A stretch of DNA of 64,000 bases from Vibrio sp. UBA2441 (GCA_002342685.1 DDQN01000093.1:1-64000); one strand, 5' to 3'. Counted from the first letter of the stretch, positions 24,748-33,390 are shown. Translations and numbers: made by a program. Notes: generated by a model from the sequence alone, not told the origin.

Positions 24748-26574
24748 ATGTCACTGGAAAATAATACAGTACTTTCAAATATCAATGTTTATCCCGTTAA
24801 GTCCATTAAAGGCTTATCGATTTCAAGCTCTATGGTTGAGAAACAAGGGTTAACTTTCGATAGACGTTTTATGATAGCAAAACCCGATGGTGCAATGGTG
24901 ACTGCGCGGGTTTACCCTCAATTAGTTAAGGTGGAAGCAAGTTTACTTCCCGAAGGGTTATGGTTGACTTATGCAGATAAAGAGCCACTGAAACTGACTG
25001 TGTCATCTTTCAGTATGAAAGAAAAAAGTACGCAAGTTTGGAATGATCGTTTTGTAGCCTATGAAACAACAGACGAGGCTAATCGCTGGTTCAGCGATAT
25101 TCTGGGCGAATCCGTTGAACTGGTTTATACCGGAGCGCAATCTAATCGAAACCGAGAAAAACTCGGCCATAATGTAAGCTTCGCTGATGGTTACCCACTC
25201 TTGGTTATTAGCCAGGCTTCTCTTGATGAATTAAATAAGCGCGCCAGTGAGCACCATGTAATGGAGCAGTTCCGTCCTAATGTAGTGGTGTCTGGAAGCG
25301 AACCATTTATAGAAGATAGCTGGAAGCGAATTCGAATCGGTAGCGTAGAATTTGAAATCAGAAAACCATGTGAACGCTGTATTCTTACCACAGTTGATCC
25401 TGCAAAAGGGGATATGAAAACCTCAAAAGAGCCGTTAAAAACGCTGTCTCAATTTCGCGCAAACGAAAAAGGTGCTGTGTATTTTGGCCAGAATTTAGTC
25501 GCGTTGAATGAAGGTATGATTCAAGTTGGCGATCCCATAGAAGTTCTAGAAACTAAAGATAAAGAGTATTACCAGGATAACTCTTGTGAAAGCTTGAAGT
25601 TAACCTGTGTTGGGAAAGAAGAAATTGCAAAAGAGTTTGTTACCTACTGGTTTGAACCGACTCATGGTGTATTACCATCTTATATGCCCGGGCAATATTT
25701 GCCGATTGAAATTGTAGTAGAAGGTGAAAAGCTAGGACGTTATTACACCTTATCATCTAGCCCAAGCAGAATGGGCCGTTATGCAATTTCGATAAAACGA
25801 ATTGATGGTGGACGAGTATCTAACTGGCTTTTGGAAAATCTAAAAATAGGGGACGTTCTTGGGGCTGAAACACCTCAGGGAAGCTTCCATTTAGACAGTG
25901 ATAATAAGCATCCGTTACTGTTACTTTCTGCTGGAAGCGGCGTTACCCCTATGATTTCAATGCTTAGGTATTTGTCTGACAATGACCGTATGGACGATGT
26001 TGTTTTTTATCATCAATGCAGTACGTTGGATGATGTTCCTTTGCGACAAGAGTTAGATGAGCTACATAGCAAATATCCAGGGTTAAAGATTATTATTTCT
26101 CTGAGTCAGGCTCACGAAAGTTGGGATGGAGTTAAAGGCCGATTGGCAATGTCTCATTTAAAACACATTCCTGATCTATCGCACCGTCAGGTATTTGTTT
26201 GTGGACCGGCGGGTTTTATGCAAAAAGCGAAAAGTCTTTTGATAACGTTAGGTTTACCTGACTCAAGCTACCATCAGGAACATTTTGCTTTAGAATCAGA
26301 AATTAAAAACCCGCTTAAAAAGATAAATATAAGCATTAATGGAGCGATCTTTGTTGGTGATAATCAAACGCCATTATTGCAACAAGCCGAAGGGGCAGGG
26401 TTAAATATTGCCAATAGTTGCAGAGCCGGCTTATGCGGAGCTTGTGTCGTTACACTTGAATCTGGCGAAGTAGATCATACTGATGTACCAGCGATAACTG
26501 CTGCTGAACGCAACGAAGGTAAAATACTGGCGTGTTGTTGTGTTCCATCTACCGATATAGAAGTAGTGGATTAA
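24748..26574 (+). CDS. MOSC domain / flavodoxin reductase / 2Fe-2S ferredoxin fusion protein
   Basis: This multidomain redox protein starts with a MOSC N-terminal barrel and MOSC domain (about residues 1-270: INVYPVKSIKGLSIS, later KPCERCILTTVDP with the conserved Cys). It continues with a ferredoxin-NADP reductase-like FAD domain (RYYTLSSSPS) and NAD domain (LLSAGSGVTPMISMLR), and ends with a plant-type 2Fe-2S domain (CRAGLCGACVVTLESGE). It may reduce N-hydroxylated compounds like YcbX, but with its own reductase. The ATG at 24748 has AGTAGG eight bases upstream; an in-frame ATG at 24718 has no site. All cluster cysteines of the ferredoxin seem present. Confidence 0.9.
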   Translation: MSLENNTVLSNINVYPVKSIKGLSISSSMVEKQGLTFDRRFMIAKPDGAMVTARVYPQLVKVEASLLPEGLWLTYADKEPLKLTVSSFSMKEKSTQVWNDRFVAYETTDEANRWFSDILGESVELVYTGAQSNRNREKLGHNVSFADGYPLLVISQASLDELNKRASEHHVMEQFRPNVVVSGSEPFIEDSWKRIRIGSVEFEIRKPCERCILTTVDPAKGDMKTSKEPLKTLSQFRANEKGAVYFGQNLVALNEGMIQVGDPIEVLETKDKEYYQDNSCESLKLTCVGKEEIAKEFVTYWFEPTHGVLPSYMPGQYLPIEIVVEGEKLGRYYTLSSSPSRMGRYAISIKRIDGGRVSNWLLENLKIGDVLGAETPQGSFHLDSDNKHPLLLLSAGSGVTPMISMLRYLSDNDRMDDVVFYHQCSTLDDVPLRQELDELHSKYPGLKIIISLSQAHESWDGVKGRLAMSHLKHIPDLSHRQVFVCGPAGFMQKAKSLLITLGLPDSSYHQEHFALESEIKNPLKKINISINGAIFVGDNQTPLLQQAEGAGLNIANSCRAGLCGACVVTLESGEVDHTDVPAITAAERNEGKILACCCVPSTDIEVVD

Positions 26575-26599
26575 TGATTCTAGTTACCGAGTACTTAAC

Positions 26600-26935
26600 T
26601 TAACTAATCAAGAAGTACTCTTTGGGATTGGTAATTTCTACGCTTCGGGTTGCGTGGAGAATATAGTCGGAAGTGCTGGTAATAACATATGAGTATTGAT
26701 TGGTGATTACATCACCAACGTTTAACTTATTAAGTGGCTTGTTATGTTCTGAGCAATGCCACTCTTTATGAGCATGATCATTCACAGTAACGAGCGTGAC
26801 ACTAGAAACCGCGGTTACTCGGTTGCCGTTGTTCGCTGTCACGATGAATTTTTGCCCCGACAGTACGTTTTCTACTTTCGTGCCTAGTGTGAGCTGTTTT
26901 AGAGTGTGAAGTTGATTCGGTGCGTTCTTGGACAT
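26600..26935 (-). CDS. Hypothetical protein, 111 aa
   Basis: I do not recognise this family. The product is a soluble beta-rich protein with no signal peptide or membrane segment. It contains VENVLSGQKFIVTANNGNRVTAVS, a repeat of Thr/Val-rich strands, and a WHCSEHNKP segment with a single Cys and two His. The reading frame is clean, and it lies in a gap between convergent and divergent genes with no competing frame. It may be a small genus-restricted protein. Confidence 0.6.
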   Translation of the reverse strand: MSKNAPNQLHTLKQLTLGTKVENVLSGQKFIVTANNGNRVTAVSSVTLVTVNDHAHKEWHCSEHNKPLNKLNVGDVITNQYSYVITSTSDYILHATRSVEITNPKEYFLIS

Positions 26936-27149
26936 TACTCAATATTCGATGTTAATTGCTTCTATGATCCTAGATTATCAATGATTAGTAATAAACATCA
27001 AATACATTGTAGATTTGATTCGCCGGAACTGAAGACAAGTTTATAAACACCAATGGTTATTGCTGTGGGAGCGACTCACAAACTACTTCAAAATGCATAA
27101 AAACTTATTAAGCAAGCATCTTGGAGTAGTTTGAAACAATGAGTTAAGT

Positions 27150-27980
27150 TTAGTCGTATATAGTGGGAATAGGCTGACGTTTGTGTTGAGTGGCCTTATA
27201 TATGGCTATGATGCGCTGTAGTGCTTCGGCGGAGATTGATTTGCCCTCTAAAAAATCATCAATTTGATCATAGGTCAGGTTTAAAGCGTCTTCATCGGCT
27301 TTTTGTGGGGCTAATTCTTCTAGATCTGCTGTTGGTATTTTTTCTACAAGCAGGGCTGGTGCACCCAGTTCTTTTGCCAGTAACCTAACCTGACGCTTGC
27401 TCAAGCCAAAAAGAGGCGCGAGATCACAAGCACCGTCGCCAAATTTTGTGTAGAAGCCAGTTATATTTTCAGCCGAGTGATCAGTACCGATAACTAACGC
27501 GCCCACATAACCTGCTATTTCATATTGAGCAACCATTCGAGCTCTTGCTTTTACGTTTCCTTTAACAAAATCACCTTTCGCTGGATCACTTGGAAGTAAA
27601 CCTGCCGCTTCCAACGCTACGCCAGTCGCTGAATGGAGCCCATCAACCCCTGCTTTGATATTGACGGATACTGATTGAGAAGGCTTGATGAAAGACAAGG
27701 CTAGTTGAGCTTCGTCTTCGTCTTTTTGTTCACCATAGGGTAAACGTACAGCGATAAATTGATAAGACTCCGACGCGGTTTCATTGTTTAAGCTATCTAC
27801 AGCTAGTTGAGCCAGTCGGCCGCAAGTAGTTGAATCTACGCCGCCGCTAATCCCTAATACTAAAGATTTACAACCCGACTCTATCAACTTATTTTTAATG
27901 AAGGTTACTCGACGCTCTATCTCATATTGAATATCAATAGACGGAATTACGCGCATCTCATCGCGAATCATCTGTTCCAT
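27150..27980 (-). CDS. nadE: NH3-dependent NAD+ synthetase NadE
   Basis: NadE amidates nicotinate adenine dinucleotide to NAD+ using ATP and ammonia. The 276-residue product has the PP-loop SGGVDSTTCGRLAQ near residues 45-58, RLPYGEQKDEDEAQ near 94, GTDHSAENITGFYTKFGDGACDLAPL near 173-198, and the C-terminal KRQPIPTIYD. Length matches the short, glutaminase-free form. It is divergent from a nicotinate/nicotinamide mononucleotide adenylyltransferase-type gene, so two successive steps of NAD synthesis share one intergenic region with an inverted repeat. Confidence 0.96.
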   Translation of the reverse strand: MEQMIRDEMRVIPSIDIQYEIERRVTFIKNKLIESGCKSLVLGISGGVDSTTCGRLAQLAVDSLNNETASESYQFIAVRLPYGEQKDEDEAQLALSFIKPSQSVSVNIKAGVDGLHSATGVALEAAGLLPSDPAKGDFVKGNVKARARMVAQYEIAGYVGALVIGTDHSAENITGFYTKFGDGACDLAPLFGLSKRQVRLLAKELGAPALLVEKIPTADLEELAPQKADEDALNLTYDQIDDFLEGKSISAEALQRIIAIYKATQHKRQPIPTIYD

Positions 27981-28019
27981 TTGGGTTCCTTTTCCATACT
28001 AAATTACAAATAAAATAAT

Positions 28020-28033
28020 GGTATAATCATACC
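28020..28033. promoter_or_regulatory. Inverted repeat overlapping a TATAAT box, nadE / adenylyltransferase promoter
   Basis: GGTATAATCATACC is a 5-bp perfect inverted repeat (GGTAT/ATACC) that contains TATAAT, placed 23-36 bases before the adenylyltransferase start. A repressor bound here would block that promoter and could affect nadE. The regulator is not identifiable from sequence. Confidence 0.4.
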
Positions 28034-28055
28034 CCATTCATCGGAATAGATAATA

Positions 28056-28610
28056 GTGAATAGTGAACTAATGGTATCGGAAGAACAAATTCCAAGCAAA
28101 ATCGCCGTATTTGGTAGCGCATTTAATCCACCAAGCTTAGGGCACAAAGACGTGATTGAATCATTAAGTCATTTTGACCAAGTTTTGTTAGTCCCCAGTA
28201 TTTCTCATGCCTGGGGTAAACAAATGCTCAGCTTTGAAACGCGCTGCACTATGGTTGAACTATTCATCAAAGACATCAAACTTGAGAATATAAAACTGTC
28301 TAAAGTAGAACGAAAAATATACTGCCCCGGTGAGAGTGTGACAACTTATGCGGTATTGAAAGCGTTGCAAAACGACTATCCTAACTCGGAAATTACTTTT
28401 GTTATAGGGCCAGACAATTTACTTAAATTTGATAGGTTCTTTAAAGCGAGTGAAATTTTAAAATATTGGTCAGTGATGGCGTGTCCAGAAAAACTGCCGA
28501 TCAGAAGTACGAATATTCGAGAAAATAGGTTAAAAATGAGATCTGTTGCCAAACTGACAACTACCTCGGTGGAAAAATATCTTATTGAACATAAACTGTA
28601 CGAACTCTAA
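28056..28610 (+). CDS. Nicotinate/nicotinamide mononucleotide adenylyltransferase-like protein
   Basis: This 184-residue nucleotidyltransferase resembles NadD. It has the GSAFNPPSLGHKDVIESL motif (T/HxGH type, near residues 19-36), the ISYHAWGK-type segment (VPSISHAWGKQMLSFETRC) and a C-terminal RSTNIRENRL/TSVEKYLIEHKLY region typical of the ISSTxxR motif family. It would adenylate NMN or NaMN to make (deamido-)NAD. The start is GTG at 28056; an ATG at 28071 is possible. It is divergent from nadE, supporting a role in NAD synthesis. It may be a second copy beside a housekeeping nadD elsewhere. Confidence 0.85.
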   Translation: MNSELMVSEEQIPSKIAVFGSAFNPPSLGHKDVIESLSHFDQVLLVPSISHAWGKQMLSFETRCTMVELFIKDIKLENIKLSKVERKIYCPGESVTTYAVLKALQNDYPNSEITFVIGPDNLLKFDRFFKASEILKYWSVMACPEKLPIRSTNIRENRLKMRSVAKLTTTSVEKYLIEHKLYEL

Positions 28611-28628
28611 TCGACGGAAGTGGCCTAA

Positions 28629-29120
28629 TTGAAGAAGATTGTATTAATAAGAGCCGTTTTTTCAATGACGCTACTTGCTATAGCGCAAAGTTCGTATGCC
28701 TGCAGTTCCGCAATTGCCCCCGCTGTTGATAACTTTAAGAACACTATTAATCCAACGTGTGAATATGAAATGCTTGGTGTTGATGATTTGGCTAATAGTC
28801 TTTGGTTGCAGCGAGAATTTAACAAAGCTAAAGAAGAAAAGTCTGATTATTGGTCTGACTGGGCATTTAAACTTGAAGGTGAGCCTATAGTTACAGGGCG
28901 ATTGAAAAGTAACTATGTTGGTTTAGGCTTATGGCGACCAAAAGAGTTTGCAGAAATTGATAAAGACTTGGCTTATGATGAGTGGCTCATTACTCACGGT
29001 CTTCAATTTAGCGTTGGACTTGGAGACCAAAATGGAACGTCACCAAGAATGCGGTTTGACTATCGTTGGCACAACCAATCTGATAACGACTTCCTTGTTC
29101 AATTGGAATTCCCTTTTTAA
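28629..29120 (+). CDS. Secreted hypothetical protein, 163 aa
   Basis: I do not recognise this family. The product starts with a clear signal peptide (KKIVLIRAVFSMTLLAIAQSSYA, split near SYA/C) with a Cys directly after, then a periplasmic domain rich in Trp and charged residues. It ends in DFLVQLEFPF with a terminal Phe, and the last 60 residues alternate as beta strands, which suggests an outer-membrane or periplasmic beta protein. The start is TTG at 28629 with GGAAG upstream. It follows the adenylyltransferase by 18 bases and may be cotranscribed by chance. Confidence 0.7.
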   Translation: MKKIVLIRAVFSMTLLAIAQSSYACSSAIAPAVDNFKNTINPTCEYEMLGVDDLANSLWLQREFNKAKEEKSDYWSDWAFKLEGEPIVTGRLKSNYVGLGLWRPKEFAEIDKDLAYDEWLITHGLQFSVGLGDQNGTSPRMRFDYRWHNQSDNDFLVQLEFPF

Positions 29121-29131
29121 TTACTGGTTGA

Positions 29132-29740
29132 TTAAAGTTGTTCGCCAAATACACTTTCACACAAGTTATCAAAATCCGTCCCCAAATCAGAAAATGACGT
29201 CGAGATAATTTTATCTTTTTTTGTTCCGGATAATAATTGCTTCTTTGCTTCCCTGAGTCTTAAAACAAGATGCAACTCAGCGGTTACTGCTCCTTTGTCA
29301 TTTGCTTTCCACTCCGTAATCATTTTACTGAACTTATCTAACTGCAATACAGGGTTAACTTGAAGGCTTTCCTCGCGCAGGACTTGCATAAGTACTGCTT
29401 TATAACTGCTGCTTAGTTCCTCCGTTCTGAGTTTAGAAATAGTGGCAGTAAATAGTGGTGAAAGTTTGATGTAACCAGCTTGTGCAGGAAACACATCAGT
29501 CAATCGGACAGAAAAGTCCACCTGTGAAACCAGTGAGTTTGGTAAGGTAGTGATGGATGTGAGGCACTCAGAAGGGAGCCAGAATGCTTTGTTCTCTTGA
29601 ATGGCATATTCATGCTTGCCGAGTTTAATTAGTACTGTCCCTTGGTGAACAACCAATAGCGTATTCTTGAGGAGCTTTTTTCTAGGGGTGCTTGATAAAT
29701 AAAGGTTACGCTTAATGTGGTGTTCGATTGAATAATTCAT
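29132..29740 (-). CDS. AraC-like regulator with incomplete DNA-binding domain
   Basis: The first 110 residues form a cupin sensor typical of AraC regulators (LLVVHQGTVLIKLGKHEYAI, FWLPSECLTSI). The C-terminal 60 residues keep the linker helix and only part of the second helix-turn-helix (LRLREAKKQLLSG, then SFSDLGTDFDNLCESVFGE). The first helix-turn-helix is not recognisable, and the protein is only 202 residues instead of the usual 260-300. It may be a shortened regulator or a non-DNA-binding modulator. It converges on the secreted protein gene. Confidence 0.72.
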   Translation of the reverse strand: MNYSIEHHIKRNLYLSSTPRKKLLKNTLLVVHQGTVLIKLGKHEYAIQENKAFWLPSECLTSITTLPNSLVSQVDFSVRLTDVFPAQAGYIKLSPLFTATISKLRTEELSSSYKAVLMQVLREESLQVNPVLQLDKFSKMITEWKANDKGAVTAELHLVLRLREAKKQLLSGTKKDKIISTSFSDLGTDFDNLCESVFGEQL

Positions 29741-30101
29741 GAGAGCCTCTTTCTATATGCCGCATAGAGTACATTTTCTTTAAACTAAAGCCAATACGAA
29801 TGTATAGCCAAGGGCGAACTAAGGTACTTGTTCTTGCAAAGGGGAACGCCATTCCTTTAGTTATCTTTCTTGAACTGAACTCGTTGATTAAGCCCTAAGT
29901 TTTGCATCTAGTGGTTGCTTGGGTATCAAATAATATGCATTGATTTACTTATAATGAGCTAAATTAAGGCCATTTGTGTATAAACGTCTGGATTTTGCTG
30001 TGTTATTCTGGTCTGACCTGATGCGAAATGTTTAATCTAAGGCTGCGAGCAGTGCAAAGTCAGCGTAGAATTATCGCGATCTTAAATAGACGTATAAGAA
30101 T
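29741..30101. other. Intergenic region before acyltransferase
   Basis: This 361-base gap separates divergent genes: the AraC-like gene leftward and the acyltransferase rightward. It presumably holds both promoters. I find no gene, clear hairpin with T-tract or recognisable operator in it. Confidence 0.35.
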
Positions 30102-31208
30102 ATGAATTCAGATAAAGATGTTTACCAAGAAATTAGACCATACAATGATGAAGAAATTGGTCCTGCAATTACACGATTGATCAATGACAAAGAGTTTATT
30201 GATGCGATTCTAAATTATCGTTTTTCGAATCATGCAGATTGGTTTCAAGCGATAATGAGCCCACTATTGAAAGTTTACCTTAAGTTTAAATGGGCCAAAC
30301 TGAAAAGTGTTTATGATATTCAGGTTGAGATTAAAAAATATTTGACTAAAAACCTGAAAGAGACCACTCAGGGAGTAACTCACTCAGGCTTAGAAAAGCT
30401 GGACCCTAATACATCGTACTTGTTTATTTCGAACCATAGAGATATAGCAATGGACCCAGCGCTGGTAAATTATTGGCTACATCAAGGGCAGCATAAAACG
30501 GTTCGGATTGCTATTGGTGATAACCTATTAAAAAAACAATGTGTCAGCGAATTGATGAGGCTGAACAAGAGCTTTATTGTGAAACGATCGGCAAAAGCGC
30601 CAAGAGAACTGATGAAGGCTTTAGGTTTGTTGTCTTCGTATATAAAGCATTCTTTGGATACGGGTAATTCGGTTTGGATAGCTCAAAAAGAAGGCAGGGC
30701 GAAAGATGGGAATGACCGTACGGATCCTGCAATTTTAAAGATGCTCAATGTCGAAGGACGCAAACGAAAGTTAAGTTTTGCTGAGTACATTCAATCATTA
30801 AGAATAGTACCCGTCGCCATTTCCTATGAAAACGATCCATGCGATATAGCAAAAGCGAAAGAGCTGTGTCAGAAAGCCACTGCTGGTAGTTATGAAAAAG
30901 GCGAATTCGAAGATATCGATAGTATTATTAAAGGTATTATCGGAGATAAAGGCAGAGTACATGTTAGTTTTGGGGATGTTATTGACGGGAGCATTGAATC
31001 TCCTGATGACTTGGCAAGTGCGATAGATCAACAGATACACCAATCGTATAAACTGTTTCCAATAAACTTGTTGGCCGCTGGTATTGATGACAGTGAAATA
31101 ACAGAACAAACTAAAAAAACGTTTACTGAAAAGTTGAATGGACTTTCAGATGATGAGAAAACATATTTAGTTAATATGTATGCGAACCCAGTAAGAAATA
31201 AGCAATAG
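30102..31208 (+). CDS. PlsC-type acyltransferase family protein
   Basis: This 368-residue protein belongs to the glycerophosphate/lysophosphatidate acyltransferase superfamily. It has the catalytic block SNHRDIAMDPALV near residue 108 (His and Asp spaced as in an NHRD variant of HX4D), and AQKEGRAKDGNDRTDPAIL near 194, equivalent to the FPEGTRS substrate-binding block. No strong membrane helix is visible, unlike PlsC itself. It may acylate a lysophospholipid or related lipid. Substrate is unknown. It is a single gene followed by a hairpin. Confidence 0.8.
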   Translation: MNSDKDVYQEIRPYNDEEIGPAITRLINDKEFIDAILNYRFSNHADWFQAIMSPLLKVYLKFKWAKLKSVYDIQVEIKKYLTKNLKETTQGVTHSGLEKLDPNTSYLFISNHRDIAMDPALVNYWLHQGQHKTVRIAIGDNLLKKQCVSELMRLNKSFIVKRSAKAPRELMKALGLLSSYIKHSLDTGNSVWIAQKEGRAKDGNDRTDPAILKMLNVEGRKRKLSFAEYIQSLRIVPVAISYENDPCDIAKAKELCQKATAGSYEKGEFEDIDSIIKGIIGDKGRVHVSFGDVIDGSIESPDDLASAIDQQIHQSYKLFPINLLAAGIDDSEITEQTKKTFTEKLNGLSDDEKTYLVNMYANPVRNKQ

Positions 31209-31245
31209 AACGACTGCCTAAAAAGTTTGTAAATTGTTCTTATAT

Positions 31246-31273
31246 TTGGTCGGGGAGTTTACTCCTCGGCCAA
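31246..31273. terminator. Hairpin between acyltransferase and LRR-like genes
   Basis: TTGGTCGGGGAGT (31246-31258) pairs with ACTCCTCGGCCAA (31261-31273) through 11 Watson-Crick and 2 G-T pairs around a 2-base loop. It sits between two convergent stops and could terminate both transcripts. Confidence 0.55.
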
Positions 31274-31279
31274 AGAGAT

Positions 31280-31879
31280 CTATCGAGCGACAACGCCCCC
31301 GAGTCTTAATTCACTTGGCCAGACCGTGATATTATTCCCACCGAGGAAAATATTGCCATCTACTCTGAGTTTTGCTGGAAATTTTGTGATGTTTGAGCCA
31401 CCAATATAGAGGTTTCCTTCAACATAAAGGTCATTAGGTAACGATTCTAAAGGTGTTCTTGCTACGCTCAAGTCACCTTTTACATGAAGAGCATTAGGTA
31501 GTGATCTTAAAAATGTTTCGGTAAAGTTTAGGTAACCTCCAACCTGAACACCACGTGGCCATGTCTGGATTTCAGAACCGAGAAAATTAGCGAATCCTTT
31601 TATCTTTGTGCCAGCAGAGATACGACTTACATTACTATTCGATGCATCCAGATTTCCTCCGATTTCTAATCCTTTAGGCAACTGCTTAATAGATGTTTTA
31701 GCGATATTTAAATTGCCTTTTACGATTAAATCTTCTGGTAATGATGTATAAGGTTTGTTGCGGAGGTAAATGTTGCCATAGTTGTCTAAGTGATTCAAAA
31801 TTTTGTAATGATCTAAACTCTCTGCCTGGGAAGAAGAGAGATTTAATAAAACAATGATAAGCGTTAATAACTTTGTCAT
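31280..31879 (-). CDS. Secreted leucine-rich-repeat-like protein
   Basis: After a signal peptide (MTKLLTLIIVLLNLSSSQA) the protein consists almost wholly of about eight tandem repeats of 20 residues with the consensus LPxxLxVxGNLxIxxSxIxx. Examples are SLPEDLIVKGNLNIAKTSIK and SLPNDLYVEGNLYIGGSNIT. Such repeats form a regular beta-solenoid or LRR-type surface for protein binding. The ATG at 31879 is chosen because it begins the signal peptide; a TTG five codons upstream is unlikely. It should be periplasmic or exported, and its partner is unknown. It is monocistronic. Confidence 0.75.
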   Translation of the reverse strand: MTKLLTLIIVLLNLSSSQAESLDHYKILNHLDNYGNIYLRNKPYTSLPEDLIVKGNLNIAKTSIKQLPKGLEIGGNLDASNSNVSRISAGTKIKGFANFLGSEIQTWPRGVQVGGYLNFTETFLRSLPNALHVKGDLSVARTPLESLPNDLYVEGNLYIGGSNITKFPAKLRVDGNIFLGGNNITVWPSELRLGGVVAR

Positions 31880-31961
31880 AGAAGGACAGTACAAAACAAT
31901 AAGGCACAGTATTTATATATCGGCGGATATTTAGAATACTTGAATCTTTAGCTGTAGGTGA

Positions 31962-31993
31962 TAAAAAAGCGAGCTGCCGCTCGCTCTTTTTTT
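31962..31993. terminator. Bidirectional terminator between yfcZ and the LRR-like gene
   Basis: GCGAGC and GCTCGC flank loop TGCC, preceded by A6 and followed by T7 on the plus strand. On the minus strand it directly overlaps the yfcZ stop codon and ends that gene's transcript. Confidence 0.85.
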
Positions 31994-32303
31994 ATCGAGC
32001 AATAGAACGGGATTTAAGCTCAAATATTAACTTTTCAGCACTTACTTCAAACTTGATTCTTGCATGAAGCTCTTTAGAGTCGTCTGTCAACGTACTGATT
32101 TCTAGCTCAACTTTCTGGTTAACTGATCGCGCTAGCGACGCGTACTTTTCAAACTCGCTTTCAAGTTCGGCTTTGGATTCTCCAAATAGAGAAACTTCAG
32201 CAACTTCATCACCTTCTTTTATGATAAATCCAACTTCTGCACTGCAACCACAAGCTTCACATGGTTCATTTTCTGCATTAGGTACTTGTGTTTCTTCGGT
32301 CAT
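31992..32303 (-). CDS. yfcZ: YfcZ/YiiS family protein (DUF406)
   Basis: This 103-residue cytoplasmic protein is of the YfcZ/YiiS family, whose function is unknown. It has the CEACGCSAEVGFII motif near residues 15-28, equivalent to the CCCMDVGT cysteine cluster of E. coli YfcZ. The rest matches the conserved YASLARSVNQKVELE and KFEVSAEKLIFELKSR helices. Length is typical. It is a single gene with a terminator overlapping its stop. Confidence 0.85.
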   Translation of the reverse strand: MTEETQVPNAENEPCEACGCSAEVGFIIKEGDEVAEVSLFGESKAELESEFEKYASLARSVNQKVELEISTLTDDSKELHARIKFEVSAEKLIFELKSRSIAR

Positions 32304-32609
32304 AACAAATCCTCTTACTAAGTTCTGAGTATATTACCTATCTATATAGATTCTATCCAGAAAAAAATGAAACTAACCGAAAGTACTAACTAAACCCATT
32401 GGCAGATAAAATATGAAATGTATATTCAGTGCTAATTATTATACAGACGTAATTTGATAAATTACTTAGACTCGGTGATTGGTATTGTTTTTCTGTAAAT
32501 TAAATTATTTTTAAATAATGGTTAATAATATCCAGTTGGTTAAGAGGTAATAATAAAAGTGTGCAATAAGTTAATCGGTGCTTGTTTAATTAAATAGAAG
32601 AGCCTTGAT
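32304..32609. other. Intergenic region before luxT
   Basis: This 306-base gap between divergent yfcZ and luxT is AT-rich and holds both promoters. No gene or clear operator is seen. The AGAAGAG near 32596-32602 serves as the luxT ribosome binding site. Confidence 0.35.
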
Positions 32610-33071
32610 ATGCCTAAACGTAGTAAAAAAGATACTGAAATTACCATCCAAACGATAGTGAGCGCCGTTGAAGATCAGCTCCTGATGTTAGGTTATGACA
32701 AAATGTCTTATACGACATTAAGTAAACAAACCGGAATTTCGCGTACAGGAATAAGCCATCATTTTCCGAGGAAGACTGATTTTATGTTGGCACTGGATAA
32801 CCGGATCTATGCTTTATTTATGATTCATTTGAATGTAGATGAAGATTTACAGGCTTTTTCAGACAGTTGGATACGTTCTTTAGACAATCCCGCTTTTATT
32901 TCAATTCTGCGGTTATTATTTCACCATGTTATTTCAGGCGAAAAGGCAGAAAATTTTTCCAAAAGTTGGGTCGACCGACTGTATCAAATGCTTGGTGATA
33001 AGTTTGGGAGCGTTAGCAAGAAAGAACTAGAATGGCTATTGGGTATTTCTCTCAATCAAATGAGTAACTAG
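32610..33071 (+). CDS. luxT: LuxT-type TetR-family regulator
   Basis: This 153-residue regulator matches Vibrio LuxT/SwrT as I remember it, including the start MPKRSKKDTEITIQTI and the segment YDKMSYTTLSKQTGISRTGISHHFPRKTDF (helix-turn-helix about residues 27-60). LuxT links quorum sensing with luminescence, motility and siderophore genes in several vibrios. Length is the same as the known protein. It stands alone between two hairpin-bounded genes. Identification is from recalled sequence, not from a search. Confidence 0.8.
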   Translation: MPKRSKKDTEITIQTIVSAVEDQLLMLGYDKMSYTTLSKQTGISRTGISHHFPRKTDFMLALDNRIYALFMIHLNVDEDLQAFSDSWIRSLDNPAFISILRLLFHHVISGEKAENFSKSWVDRLYQMLGDKFGSVSKKELEWLLGISLNQMSN

Positions 33072-33082
33072 TGCTTAAACTA

Positions 33083-33108
33083 AAGGCTCTAGTGAGTACT
33101 AGAGCCTT
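33083..33108. terminator. Bidirectional terminator between luxT and ygjV-like gene
   Basis: AAGGCTCTAGT (33083-33093) and ACTAGAGCCTT (33098-33108) form a perfect 11-bp stem with a 4-base loop between two convergent genes. Confidence 0.75.
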
Positions 33109-33135
33109 CAATTTATACAGTATATAAGGTGTGAA

Positions 33136-33390
33136 TTAAGCCTTTACACCATTGATCTGTTCTGATTTCTTTTCTTGATACATTTTAGCAAGAAAATATA
33201 CGTTTACACACGCAATGAATGCATTGGTGGCGACAACTGGCATAGCAGAAATCATCACACCGTAAATAACAAATAAAGTACAGCCGATAAAGTTAAGTAC
33301 ACGTAGTTTAACGATATCTTTCATAGTTAATGAAATAGCTACCATGATAGAAGCTGCGTAACCCATTATTTCAACCACATTAAATTCCAT
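33136..33390 (-). CDS. YgjV-like small inner membrane protein
   Basis: The 84-residue product has about three hydrophobic helices (near residues 8-24, 31-48 and 52-70) and a Lys-rich tail. Motifs such as GYAASIMVAISLTMKDIVKLR and LNFIGCTLFVIYG resemble the YgjV (and distantly SWEET/PQ-loop-like) repeat. It is shorter than YgjV, so it may be a half-size relative acting as an oligomer. Function is unknown. It is convergent with luxT. Confidence 0.75.
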   Translation of the reverse strand: MEFNVVEIMGYAASIMVAISLTMKDIVKLRVLNFIGCTLFVIYGVMISAMPVVATNAFIACVNVYFLAKMYQEKKSEQINGVKA

